Part shown: positions 6,608-13,302 of the stretch, in pieces
Position numbering within the stretch: the first letter of the stretch is position 1
Layout: each line of letters starts with the position of its first letter
Assembly (NCBI GenBank): GCA_051881075.1
Contig: JBJEPE010000038.1
Coordinates: forward strand, 1-16,423
Direction of reading: 5' to 3'
DNA: 16,423 nucleotides
Source: RUG14223 sp051881075
GTDB taxonomy: Bacteria > Bacillota > Clostridia > Oscillospirales > Acutalibacteraceae
Made by a program: the position numbers and the translations under genes
The notes under the pieces: generated by a model
What the model saw: only the letters and a program-made list of their open reading frames with translations
Told to the model about the DNA's origin: nothing
The model's database searches: none

Positions 6608-7932
6608 CAGCTTTTATCCCCTCTCTCACGTATAATAAATCTAACGCTTGTGCCTTCAAGGCCAAAGGTTTCACGTATTCTGTTCTCCAGATATCTTTGA
6701 TATGAGAAGTGGAACAGGTCCGCAGAATTAACAAAGCACACAAATGTCGGCGGCTTAGTAGAAGCCTGAGTCATGTAGTATATCTTTAATCTTCTGCCCT
6801 TATCTGACGGTGGCTGAACTCTTGCCGTTGCCTGTGCAAGCAGGTCATTGAGCATACCGGTCTTTATACGCATTGCGTTTGAATTTGCAACTAAGCATAT
6901 AAGTTCAAAGAGCCTGTCAAGCCTTTGTCCTGTTTTAGCTGAAATAAATATCATCGGCGCATAGGACATGAAGGAAAAGTCGTTTTCAAGCTTTTTGCGG
7001 TATTCATCCATTGTTTTACCGTCTTTAGCTACGGCATCCCACTTATTAACGGCTATTACACAGCCCTTACCTGCTTCATGCGCCATACCGGCTACCTTTG
7101 AGTCCTGCTCGGTAAAGCCCTCAACTGCATCTATCATTATAACGCAGACATCACTGCGCTCGATTGCCATTTTTGCACGGATTATGCTGTACTTTTCTAT
7201 AGCATCGTCTACCTTGCTTTTTCTGCGAAGTCCAGCGGTATCAATAAAGTTAAAGCTACCGTATTCATTAGTAACTGCGGTATCAATAGAATCTCTGGTA
7301 GTGCCTGCAATGTTTGAAACTATGCAGCGTTCTTCACCTGTTATTTTATTAATAAGCGATGATTTACCTGCGTTTGGTTTACCGATTACCGCAACGCTGA
7401 TTACCTCACCCTCATCTTCCTCATTATCAAACATAGGTAAATGCTCAAAAACAGCATCCAGAAGATCACCCGTACCGTGGCCGTGTACTGACGATACCTG
7501 TATCGGATCGCCTAAGCCCAGATTGTAAAATTCATAAAATTCAGGGGCAGGTTCACCTATAGAGTCACATTTATTAACGCACAAAACTATAGGTCTGCCG
7601 CTTTTCTGAAGCATTGACGCAACTTCTACATCGGTTGCAACAAGTCCTGACCTTACATCGGTAACGAATATTATTACATCTGCCGATGCAATGGCAAGCT
7701 CTGCCTGCCTTCTCATCTGTGAGAGTATAATATCATCTGAATAAGGCTCTATACCGCCTGTGTCTATTATTGATATTACTCTGTTGTTCCATTCACATTC
7801 GCCGTAAATTCTATCTCTTGTTACACCCGGTGTATCCTCAACTATGGAAAGTCGTTTACCTATAAGCTTATTGAAAAGCGTTGACTTACCCACGTTAGGA
7901 CGACCGACTATAGCAACTATCGGTTTACTCAT
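6607..7932 (-). CDS. der: Ribosome assembly GTPase Der (EngA)
   Basis: Der is an essential GTPase with two tandem G domains and a KH-like domain, acting in 50S subunit maturation. The first domain has GRPNVGKS (10-17), DTGG (57-60) and NKCD (120-123). The second has GKPNAGKS (184-191), DTAG (231-234) and NKWD (296-299). The KH-like region from about 355 to the end includes RRLKIYYMTQASTKPPTFV. Length is 441 residues, normal for the family. The ATG at 7930-7932 follows an AGGAG site at 9 bases spacing. It is followed immediately by plsY; der with plsY downstream is a conserved clostridial order. Confidence 0.97.
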   Translation of the reverse strand: MSKPIVAIVGRPNVGKSTLFNKLIGKRLSIVEDTPGVTRDRIYGECEWNNRVISIIDTGGIEPYSDDIILSQMRRQAELAIASADVIIFVTDVRSGLVATDVEVASMLQKSGRPIVLCVNKCDSIGEPAPEFYEFYNLGLGDPIQVSSVHGHGTGDLLDAVFEHLPMFDNEEDEGEVISVAVIGKPNAGKSSLINKITGEERCIVSNIAGTTRDSIDTAVTNEYGSFNFIDTAGLRRKSKVDDAIEKYSIIRAKMAIERSDVCVIMIDAVEGFTEQDSKVAGMAHEAGKGCVIAVNKWDAVAKDGKTMDEYRKKLENDFSFMSYAPMIFISAKTGQRLDRLFELICLVANSNAMRIKTGMLNDLLAQATARVQPPSDKGRRLKIYYMTQASTKPPTFVCFVNSADLFHFSYQRYLENRIRETFGLEGTSVRFIIRERGDKS

Positions 7933-7957
7933 AATTCGACACTCCTATCTTTCAGAC

Positions 7958-7984
7958 GGGCATAATGCGATGAAGCATAAGCCC
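7958..7984. promoter_or_regulatory. Hairpin in the der leader
   Basis: Outer arms GGGC (7958-7961) and GCCC (7981-7984) enclose an inner ATGC/GCAT-type pairing with a small bulge, about nine pairs in total with a 6-base loop. It lies between the candidate der promoter and its ribosome binding site. No U-tract follows on either strand, so it is not a terminator. Confidence 0.35.
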
Positions 7985-7986
7985 AA

Positions 7987-8014
7987 AATATATTTCGCTT
8001 CGATACCATTTCAA
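7987..8014 (-). promoter_or_regulatory. Candidate der-plsY promoter
   Basis: Minus-strand TTGAAA (8009-8014) and TATATT (7987-7992) are spaced by 16 bases, in the 119 bp gap between the radical-SAM gene and der. No terminator is seen in that gap, so read-through from upstream is also possible. Confidence 0.4.
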
Positions 8015-8051
8015 GGGAGTTCACTAAACGTGCTTAAAATGTCAGAAGCAT

Positions 8052-9362
8052 TTATTCGCAGCCTAACATAGCGTTCAAAAGTTCTCCGCCATTATTATTC
8101 ACTGCGCTGATGGGTATACTCAGTATTTTGCTGACCTCATCCTTGCTCATATCATCAAGGAATATATCACCCTCACGCCTTAACATTACTGACGGTATGA
8201 GCAGCTCATCGCCTAAATCTAAATTTTTTAATTGCTGTGTAATATCTGTTCCCGTAACAAGTCCGGAAACATTTACTCCGCCACCGAAAAAGTTATTTTT
8301 AATGCCTATAACATTAACGGTAAGGTTGCTGAATTTTTGCTCCGCCTTTTTAGCAAGACTACTCATAAACTCCGCTATCGCCATACCGCAAGCAATAGTC
8401 ACAGACCTTTTTTTATCAAGCGTGCGTTCCGTATATTCCAGCTCATCGTCAAATTCACTTTTCATCAAGGCGATCATACCTACTCCGTTTTCCAGTTGAT
8501 CAAAATCGCCGTAAAAGGCTTCGTCAGGTATAGGCACTTCCGCCTTAAGATAAAATTCATCTGAGGCATAAACAATTCTTGAGCCGTATTTTTCAAGGTA
8601 CATATCGCCAAAGTCATTTATAAGCTTAAGCGTTTGCGCCGCCGTTTCTTTAGTATACTCGGTCAATGGAAATAAGCCTTCTCTGTAGCGTGTAAGTCCT
8701 ACCGGTACTATCGCAACAGACTCTAATGATGGGATTAAAGTTTCTAAGTCGTTAAGTGTTCTTACTAACTCGTCACCGTCATTTATACCCGGACACGCCA
8801 CTATCTGACAGTTAAGCTTAATGCCTGCGTCAGCAAACATTTTAAGTGAAGACAGTGCAGTACCTGCAAAGCGATTACCCATCATCTTTACTCTTAGTTC
8901 CGGATTTGTTGTATGCACAGAAACGTTTATAGGGCTGATGTGCATCTTGCAAATTCGCTCTTTCTCATGCTCGGTAAGATTGGTGAGCGTGATATAGTTG
9001 CCGAACAGAAAAGAAAGTCTGGAGTCATCGTCCTTAAAGTAAAGACTGGGACGCAGCCCCTTGGGTAACTGATCTATAAAGCAGAAAATACACTTATTTT
9101 TACAGCTTCTCTGCTTATCCATAAGGTAGGTTTCAAACTCTAGGCCTATCTCGTCATACTCACGCTTCTTAATCTTTATTTCACGCTCATTACCGTCATC
9201 ATCGGCAATAACAAGCGTTAAATTAGCGTTAGCCTGATAAAAGCCGTAATCGAGAACATCCATTATCTCTGAGTTATTTATCCTTACAAGTGTTTCGCCG
9301 GATTTTATACCGTTTTTCTCGGCATAGCTGCCCTTAGTAATTCCTGTAATTTTAACAGACAC
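8052..9362 (-). CDS. PDZ / radical-SAM-like DUF512 protein (TIGR03279 type)
   Basis: This 436-residue protein begins with a PDZ-like domain (residues about 1-55: ITGITKGSYAEKNGIKSGE, LVRINN). It continues with a CKNKCIFC cluster motif (C87, C91, C94, a CX3CX2C radical-SAM pattern) in the context FIDQLPKGLRPSLYFKDDD, and then LFGNYITLTNL. The C-terminal half with GMIALMKSEFDDEL, VTIACGMAIAEFMSSL and FFGGGVNVSGLVTGTDI matches the DUF512 domain. This architecture is conserved in Clostridia and cyanobacteria, often beside der; its reaction is not known to me. The start is GTG (9360-9362), seven bases after AGGAGG; an ATG two bases upstream is out of frame. A [4Fe-4S] cluster and S-adenosylmethionine use are inferred from the cysteine motif. 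Confidence 0.9.
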   Translation of the reverse strand: MSVKITGITKGSYAEKNGIKSGETLVRINNSEIMDVLDYGFYQANANLTLVIADDDGNEREIKIKKREYDEIGLEFETYLMDKQRSCKNKCIFCFIDQLPKGLRPSLYFKDDDSRLSFLFGNYITLTNLTEHEKERICKMHISPINVSVHTTNPELRVKMMGNRFAGTALSSLKMFADAGIKLNCQIVACPGINDGDELVRTLNDLETLIPSLESVAIVPVGLTRYREGLFPLTEYTKETAAQTLKLINDFGDMYLEKYGSRIVYASDEFYLKAEVPIPDEAFYGDFDQLENGVGMIALMKSEFDDELEYTERTLDKKRSVTIACGMAIAEFMSSLAKKAEQKFSNLTVNVIGIKNNFFGGGVNVSGLVTGTDITQQLKNLDLGDELLIPSVMLRREGDIFLDDMSKDEVSKILSIPISAVNNNGGELLNAMLGCE

Positions 9363-9389
9363 ATCAACACCTCCTTGCCGATTTATAAT

Positions 9390-9425
9390 TTACACAAATA
9401 TGTTAATCATTATACTAATGTGTAA
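9390..9425. promoter_or_regulatory. TTACACA/TGTGTAA dyad around a TATAAT box, upstream of the DUF512 gene
   Basis: Seven-base arms TTACACA (9390-9396) and TGTGTAA (9419-9425) are perfectly inverted and flank a minus-strand TATAAT (9409-9414). No good -35 box is present at the proper distance, which fits an activator-dependent or repressed promoter for the DUF512 gene. The assignment is inferred. Confidence 0.4.
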
Positions 9426-9463
9426 GGTTTTTACGCATTTACACGCTTAAAACTAACACATTA
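9416..9463. repeat. TAATGTGT/ACACATTA inverted repeat
   Basis: Eight-base arms TAATGTGT (9416-9423) and ACACATTA (9456-9463) are perfectly complementary, and two further bases on the inner side also pair after one mismatch. The left arm overlaps the TGTGTAA half of the neighbouring dyad, so the 9390-9463 region holds several related TGTG/CACA half-sites. Confidence 0.35.
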
Positions 9464-9486
9464 ACATAAATATCTTATCTACAACA

Positions 9487-9514
9487 AACAGAGAGGGATT
9501 GCTCCCTCTCTGTT
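9487..9514 (-). terminator. Terminator of the yceD-rpmF unit
   Basis: A perfect 12-pair stem (AACAGAGAGGGA with TCCCTCTCTGTT) closes a 4-base loop. On the minus strand it is followed by TGTTGT, a moderately T-rich tail; the other strand has none. It lies 206 bp after the rpmF stop codon and before the DUF512 promoter region. Confidence 0.82.
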
Positions 9515-9526
9515 ACTGTACTAAAT

Positions 9527-9677
9527 TCAACTTAGTTTTTTACACAACAAATAGGCTGCATAAACATCTGCCCTTAAAGCCGAGCAGATAATATTATTGC
9601 TATATTGCAAGTCTGCACAAGGCTCATCAAAGTAAGGGTATACGGCAATAGCGATAACCCCTGTAAGGTGTTGTCAT
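9527..9677 (-). pseudogene. Possible small ORF with a one-base frameshift, between rpmF and its terminator
   Basis: Minus-strand ATG (9675-9677) follows an AAGAGGT site and reads MTTPYR before a run of four G. Dropping one G continues the frame without a stop as VIAIAVYPYFDEPCADLQ and on to CSALRADVYAAYLLCKKLS, ending with TGA at 9527-9529 just before the terminator. That would be a protein of about 49 residues. As it stands the ATG frame stops after 16 codons. It may be a broken gene, a homopolymer error, or chance: an open run of about 45 codons is not statistically compelling alone. I recognise no family. Confidence 0.25.
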
Positions 9678-9719
9678 AGCAACCTCTTTTGTTGATATCA
9701 GTATAAATCCAAGAAAAAA

Positions 9720-9902
9720 TCAAGCTTCCTTCTTGATAACTTCTCTGCCGTTATAATAACCGCAGCTTCCGCAAACTCTGTGAGGCATCTTGTACTCACC
9801 GCAGTTTGAGCATTTTACAAGTGCGGGAGCGTCCAGCTTCCAAACGTTTGAACGTCTTTTATCTCTTCTAGCCTTTGAAACTTTCCTCTTTGGTACTGCC
9901 AT
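9720..9902 (-). CDS. rpmF: 50S ribosomal protein L32, zinc-binding form
   Basis: This is a 60-residue protein with the complete L32 pattern: MAVPKRKVSKARRDKRRSN at the N-terminus, then CSNCGEYKMPHRVCGSCGYYNG with two CxxC pairs, the zinc-ribbon form of L32. The ATG at 9900-9902 follows AGGAGG at 9 bases. It lies 74 bp downstream of yceD on the same strand; yceD-rpmF is one of the most conserved bacterial gene pairs. The usual plsX-fabH genes do not follow here. Confidence 0.98.
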   Translation of the reverse strand: MAVPKRKVSKARRDKRRSNVWKLDAPALVKCSNCGEYKMPHRVCGSCGYYNGREVIKKEA

Positions 9903-9976
9903 TTTTCAGCACCTCCTTGCACAAAAATAAACTTAAATAGCACCTGACGGTACATAGTAAACAAATCATATGCCGA

Positions 9977-10483
9977 TCAATCGTCGATCAGCTCTTTAAG
10001 TATCTCTAATCGAGGGTCTATATTACGGGTAAAGCAACCGCACAATCCCTCGTTGAGGTTCTTTCCGCAACTCATACAGATACCCTTGCACGCATCACTG
10101 CAAAGAAATTTACTTGGTAATTCAAGCAAAATATCAGCCTGAGCCAGCTCATCAAGATCAATTTCATATTCAGGTACTTCAATGTAATCTCCGTCGTTTT
10201 CGTCACTGTTACCGGATAGCGAAACAACCAGAACATGATTGAAGCTGTATGAATACTCCCTTCTGATCTCATCAAGGCAACGGTCACACGGATGAACAAA
10301 AAGAAAATCCGTCTTAATGTTAAGCGACACAAGCCCTGCCCTATTCTGCGCTACGGCATGGACATTTACAGGAGAAGTGAAAGGATATATACCGTAAAGG
10401 TCAACCTCACTCATATCCATTTTAAAAGAAACCTCAGCAGAGGTACCCTCATTAATAAAAACATCTTTTAACTGAAATAGCAT
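9977..10483 (-). CDS. yceD: DUF177/YceD family protein, rRNA accumulation factor
   Basis: The protein is 168 residues. The family signature is visible: FLFVHPCDRCLDEIRREYSYSF, an acidic middle (DENDGDYIEVPEYEIDLDELAQADILLELP), then CSDACKGICMSCGKNLNEGLCGC and DPRLEILKELID at the end. The C-terminal cysteines are typical of Firmicutes members. YceD homologues promote 23S rRNA accumulation and are nearly always upstream of rpmF, as here. I chose the ATG at 10481-10483, six bases after GAGG; the frame extends to a TTG at 10495 that would lie upstream of that site. It is the first gene after a consensus promoter. Confidence 0.92.
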   Translation of the reverse strand: MLFQLKDVFINEGTSAEVSFKMDMSEVDLYGIYPFTSPVNVHAVAQNRAGLVSLNIKTDFLFVHPCDRCLDEIRREYSYSFNHVLVVSLSGNSDENDGDYIEVPEYEIDLDELAQADILLELPSKFLCSDACKGICMSCGKNLNEGLCGCFTRNIDPRLEILKELIDD

Positions 10484-10497
10484 AACACACCTCAAAG

Positions 10498-10518
10498 CGG
10501 GATAGCATAATAATCCCG
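10498..10518 (-). promoter_or_regulatory. Leader hairpin just before the yceD ribosome binding site
   Basis: Six-base arms CGGGAT (10498-10503) and ATCCCG (10513-10518) enclose a 9-base loop, in the short leader between the yceD promoter and its ribosome binding site. It could modulate initiation, for instance as a feedback site for a ribosomal protein, but no known motif is recognised. Confidence 0.4.
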
Positions 10519-10536
10519 AAAAAAAGATACGCCATA

Positions 10537-10551
10537 GGTTATTATATAACC
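10537..10551. promoter_or_regulatory. Palindrome centred on the yceD -10 box
   Basis: The site is GGTTAT, three bases, ATAACC. It contains the TATAAT box exactly. It could be an operator or a consequence of the AT-rich -10 sequence. Confidence 0.3.
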
Positions 10552-10569
10552 AAGCTTTGTCTTTGTCAA
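10541..10569 (-). promoter_or_regulatory. Consensus promoter of yceD-rpmF
   Basis: Minus-strand TTGACA (10564-10569) and TATAAT (10541-10546) are both perfect and 17 bases apart. This predicts strong constitutive expression by the housekeeping sigma factor, fitting a ribosomal protein unit. Confidence 0.92.
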
Positions 10570-10640
10570 GAATAATTCATAAAATTTCTTGCGTTTTAAT
10601 TAAACTACAAACAAAAGCACTTTTTTGTCAAAATAATCGT

Positions 10641-11654
10641 TTATTTTGCAACAAAGCCGATCTTCTTCATCGCCTTATCAAGTGTCCTCTGCGAAAACTT
10701 CTGTGCGGTTTCTGCCGCCTTACGGTAGCATTGTTCCATATATGACTTATCCTTCATATACTGTTCAAAGCGTTCCTGTATGGGGCGAAGCTCCTCTATG
10801 ATTGCCTCAGCAACGGCTACCTTAAAATCGCCGTAGCCCTTGCCGTCAAATTCCTGCTCAATCTCTTCATAATTTTTGCCGGTAAATGCCGAATAAATAC
10901 CCATAAGGTTATTTATTCCGTCCTTACCCTCTGCATATCTTACCTTAGCCTCTGAGTCTGTTACGGAACGCTTGAGCTTTCTCATAATAACATCCGGCTT
11001 ATCAAGTACCGCTATCCATGAGTTTACATTCTCGTCCGACTTACTCATTTTCTTGCTAGGATCCTGTAGGGACATTACCTTTGCGCCTATCTTGGGTATA
11101 TACGGCTCAGGCACCTTAAATGTATTACCGTAAATTCCGTTAAATCTCTCCGCAATATTTCTTGAAAGCTCCAGGTGTTGCTTCTGGTCTACTCCTACAG
11201 GCACCATATCGGCCTGATACAGCAGAATATCTGCCGCCATAAGGCTGGGATAAGCAAACAGTCCAACGTTTATATTATCTGCGTGCTTTTGTGATTTATC
11301 CTTAAACTGAGTCATTCTGGAAAGCTCGCCGAACTGTGTATAGCAGTTAAGCAGCCATGCAAGCTCTGCATGAGTATGCACATGACTCTGTATAAAGAAA
11401 ATACTTTTTTCAACATCTATGCCGCAAGCCAATAGCAGAGCATAAGCCTCAAGTATATTGTGTCTTAACTTAGCAGGATCCTGTCTTACCGTGATTGCGT
11501 GCAAGTCTGCAAGGGCATAAACACAGTTGAACTCGTCCTGCATTGCTACCCAGTTTCTCAAAGCTCCCAGATAGTTACCGAGCGTTATTGTTCCGCTTGG
11601 CTGTATTGCGCTGAATATTATCTTCTTGCGCTCTTGTGATACGTTATTTTCCAT
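10641..11654 (-). CDS. trpS: Tryptophanyl-tRNA synthetase
   Basis: This 337-residue class I synthetase has the usual bacterial TrpRS length. The N-terminal AIQPSGTITLGNYLGALRNW holds the HIGH-type motif. YALADLHAIT, LLYQADMVPVGVDQKQHLEL (tryptophan/ATP pocket) and the KMSKS loop KKMSKSDEN all follow in order. It charges tRNA-Trp in the cytoplasm. The ATG at 11652-11654 follows an AAGGA site. It lies 20 bp after the aminotransferase gene on the same strand, so the two are probably cotranscribed. No T-box leader, common before trpS in Firmicutes, is visible; regulation would come from the leader before the aminotransferase. I see no strong terminator after it. Confidence 0.96.
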   Translation of the reverse strand: MENNVSQERKKIIFSAIQPSGTITLGNYLGALRNWVAMQDEFNCVYALADLHAITVRQDPAKLRHNILEAYALLLACGIDVEKSIFFIQSHVHTHAELAWLLNCYTQFGELSRMTQFKDKSQKHADNINVGLFAYPSLMAADILLYQADMVPVGVDQKQHLELSRNIAERFNGIYGNTFKVPEPYIPKIGAKVMSLQDPSKKMSKSDENVNSWIAVLDKPDVIMRKLKRSVTDSEAKVRYAEGKDGINNLMGIYSAFTGKNYEEIEQEFDGKGYGDFKVAVAEAIIEELRPIQERFEQYMKDKSYMEQCYRKAAETAQKFSQRTLDKAMKKIGFVAK

Positions 11655-11674
11655 GTGGAAATATCCTTTCGTTA

Positions 11675-12865
11675 CTACTTTATTATTTTGTCTGCAAGCT
11701 CACCCAAAAGACGGATGCCCTTTTCAAGCTGTTCGTCTGTCGGGGTTGAAAAGTTAATTCTAAAGCATTGACTTTTATCGTTCTCATTTGTTAAAAAAGC
11801 ATTGCCGGGAACTACACAAACCTTATTGAGTACTGCCTGCTTGCAGAAGTCGGGCATATCTACACCATCAGGTAAACGGCACCAAATAAACAGTCCGCCT
11901 TCTATCTTATCGTAAGTTATCTTGCCGCCCAAATGCTTATCGAGTAAGTGCATAGCATACTGTGCCTTAACTCTGTACAAATCACGCAGCTTGGCAAGGT
12001 GTCCCTCATAATCGTATTTTGTCATAAATTCATAAGCAATTATCTGTGACCAGATATTTGTATGTACATCTTCACCCTGCTTACATACAACCATCTTTTG
12101 CACTATAGGAGCAGGTGCAACAGTCCAGCCGACACGTATGCCCGGTGATATAACCTTTGAGAAAGAGCCTGCATAGATAACTATGCCGTCCTCGTCAAAT
12201 GACTTGATTGTGGGAAGATCCTCACCGCTGTATCTTAAATCACCGTACGGATTATCCTCAATGATAAGCACACCGTACTTTTTGGCAAGCTGATATACTG
12301 CCTTACGTTTTTCAAGGCTCATTGTAACGCCTGCAGGGTTTTGAAAATTAGGTATTGTATAAATAAACTTAACATTGTCGTTATTTTTAAGGGCATCTTC
12401 AAGAGCCTCAATATTCATACCGTCCGACTCCATAGGTACACCTACAAGCTGTGCGCCGTATGAACGGAATGAGTTGAGCGAGCCAATGAAGCTTGGTGCT
12501 TCGCATATAACCTTATCACCGGCATTGCATAGTGACTTAGTTGCCAAATCCATGACCTGCTGTGCGCCTGAGGTTATGATAATATCATCGAACGAACGAC
12601 CTATGTTATGCTTTTTAAGCATATAATCCCTGAGATGATTTCTGAGTGGAGCATATCCCTCTGTAACACTGTACTGCAACGCAGAAATCGGATTTTCAGC
12701 AAGCAATCTTTGTGATATTTCCGCAATTTCCTTTGCAGGGAACGCTTCCGGTGCAGGATTACCTGCGGAAAGCGAAACAACGCTCGGATCTGCGGCATAT
12801 TTAAATATTTCTCTTATCGCCGAAGGCTTCAGACTTGAAACTCTGTCGGAAAAAACATATTCCAT
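11675..12865 (-). CDS. PLP-dependent aminotransferase, class I/II (2-aminoadipate/MocR-like fold type I)
   Basis: This 396-residue fold-type I enzyme shows SLSAGNPAPEAFP (31-43), ITSGAQQVMDLATKSL (97-112), the PLP-binding IPNFQNPAG (171-179), EDNPYGDLRYSG (203-214) with the pyridine-nitrogen Asp204, and SFSKVISPGIRVGW with the Schiff-base Lys237 and Arg244. The C-terminal CFRINFS supplies the carboxylate-binding arginine. This subgroup (LysN, 2-aminoadipate or aromatic aminotransferases) equals the catalytic half of MocR regulators without the DNA-binding domain; the exact amino acid cannot be read. The ATG at 12863-12865 follows an AAGGCGGT site. Cotranscription with trpS hints at aromatic amino acid metabolism, which is inference. 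Its leader carries unusual repeats. Confidence 0.93.
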   Translation of the reverse strand: MEYVFSDRVSSLKPSAIREIFKYAADPSVVSLSAGNPAPEAFPAKEIAEISQRLLAENPISALQYSVTEGYAPLRNHLRDYMLKKHNIGRSFDDIIITSGAQQVMDLATKSLCNAGDKVICEAPSFIGSLNSFRSYGAQLVGVPMESDGMNIEALEDALKNNDNVKFIYTIPNFQNPAGVTMSLEKRKAVYQLAKKYGVLIIEDNPYGDLRYSGEDLPTIKSFDEDGIVIYAGSFSKVISPGIRVGWTVAPAPIVQKMVVCKQGEDVHTNIWSQIIAYEFMTKYDYEGHLAKLRDLYRVKAQYAMHLLDKHLGGKITYDKIEGGLFIWCRLPDGVDMPDFCKQAVLNKVCVVPGNAFLTNENDKSQCFRINFSTPTDEQLEKGIRLLGELADKIIK

Positions 12866-12885
12866 AATTTATACCGCCTTTTAAT

Positions 12886-12913
12886 TGATTTAAATTAAAT
12901 GATTTAAATTAAA
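12886..12913. repeat. Tandem 14-base repeat before the aminotransferase gene
   Basis: Two adjacent identical copies of TGATTTAAATTAAA (12886-12899 and 12900-12913) lie within the transcribed leader, immediately upstream of the ribosome binding site. The same TGATTTAA core recurs as an inverted pair at 12959-12978. Confidence 0.7.
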
Positions 12914-12917
12914 AATG

Positions 12918-12962
12918 ATGTCGGTTAAACGCATATATGCCAGACATTTGCATTGCGTTTAA
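12918..12962 (-). ncRNA. Candidate structured leader RNA, possible pseudoknot
   Basis: On the minus strand, perfect 9-base arms TTAAACGCA (12954-12962) and TGCGTTTAA (12925-12933) form a stem. An inner ATGC/GCAT helix sits above a small bulge, and the loop contains AUGUC. Directly after the stem comes GACAU (12918-12922), complementary to that loop, so a pseudoknot is possible. The element lies about 40 bases downstream of a candidate transcription start and 50-100 bases before the aminotransferase start, a usual place for a riboswitch or attenuator. It matches no riboswitch class that I recognise. Confidence 0.4.
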
Positions 12963-12978
12963 ATCAAATCTGATTTAA
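12959..12978. promoter_or_regulatory. TTAAATCA/TGATTTAA dyad, operator or competing hairpin
   Basis: Perfect 8-base arms flank a 4-base centre (AATC). Its half-site equals the core of the tandem repeat at 12886-12913, giving four copies of TGATTTAA in under 100 bp. As DNA it looks like a repressor site downstream of the promoter; as RNA it would form a hairpin overlapping the neighbouring 9-base stem by four bases. Confidence 0.45.
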
Positions 12979-13008
12979 TGCGTTGTTACCGAAAAATCTA
13001 TACACCAC

Positions 13009-13037
13009 ATATTAACACAATATTAAAAAATAATCAA
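13009..13037 (-). promoter_or_regulatory. Candidate promoter of aminotransferase-trpS
   Basis: Minus-strand TTGATT (13032-13037) and TAATAT (13009-13014) are spaced by 17 bases. This would start a leader of roughly 135-140 bases that contains the repeats and the inverted-repeat structures. The surrounding sequence is very AT-rich, so chance matches are possible. Confidence 0.5.
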
Positions 13038-13302
13038 GTGTACAGGCAAATTTTTTCATCCATATAAAGTGTATTAATAACAATTTTTTATAATTATGCC
13101 GATAAAGTTATAATATCAATGAAAAAAACGCCAAAAAATCAATAATTTTATATCATTTTGGATATTGTAAAATGTAGAAAAATATATTAAAATATAGATT
13201 GTATGACTTATTAAAAATAATAAGCTAAAATAATTTTGATTAACATTCGATACAACAGTACCGATTTTCTATATATCGTTAATTTCTAAGGAGATTTTTC
13301 AC
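13038..13302. other. AT-rich divergent intergenic region
   Basis: This part of the 437 bp gap between the divergent aminotransferase and DHHW genes is strongly AT-rich. I see no convincing ORF or RNA gene in it. A plus-strand promoter for the DHHW gene must lie here; TATATA around 13270 is a possible -10 box, but no convincing -35 box accompanies it. An AAGGAG site just before 13303 is clear. Confidence 0.5.

Noticed and set aside
6968..7528. Plus-strand open frame of 186 codons opposite der
   Set aside because: It is a shadow of the conserved GTPase domains of der.
10570..10640. Terminator after trpS
   Set aside because: Only a weak 6-pair A/T stem (ACAAAA/TTTTGT) is visible and the T-tract is interrupted, so it is not a convincing terminator.
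12866..13040. T-box leader for the aminotransferase-trpS unit
   Set aside because: I looked for the conserved T-box stretch complementary to the tRNA end and the following terminator hairpin; neither is present.
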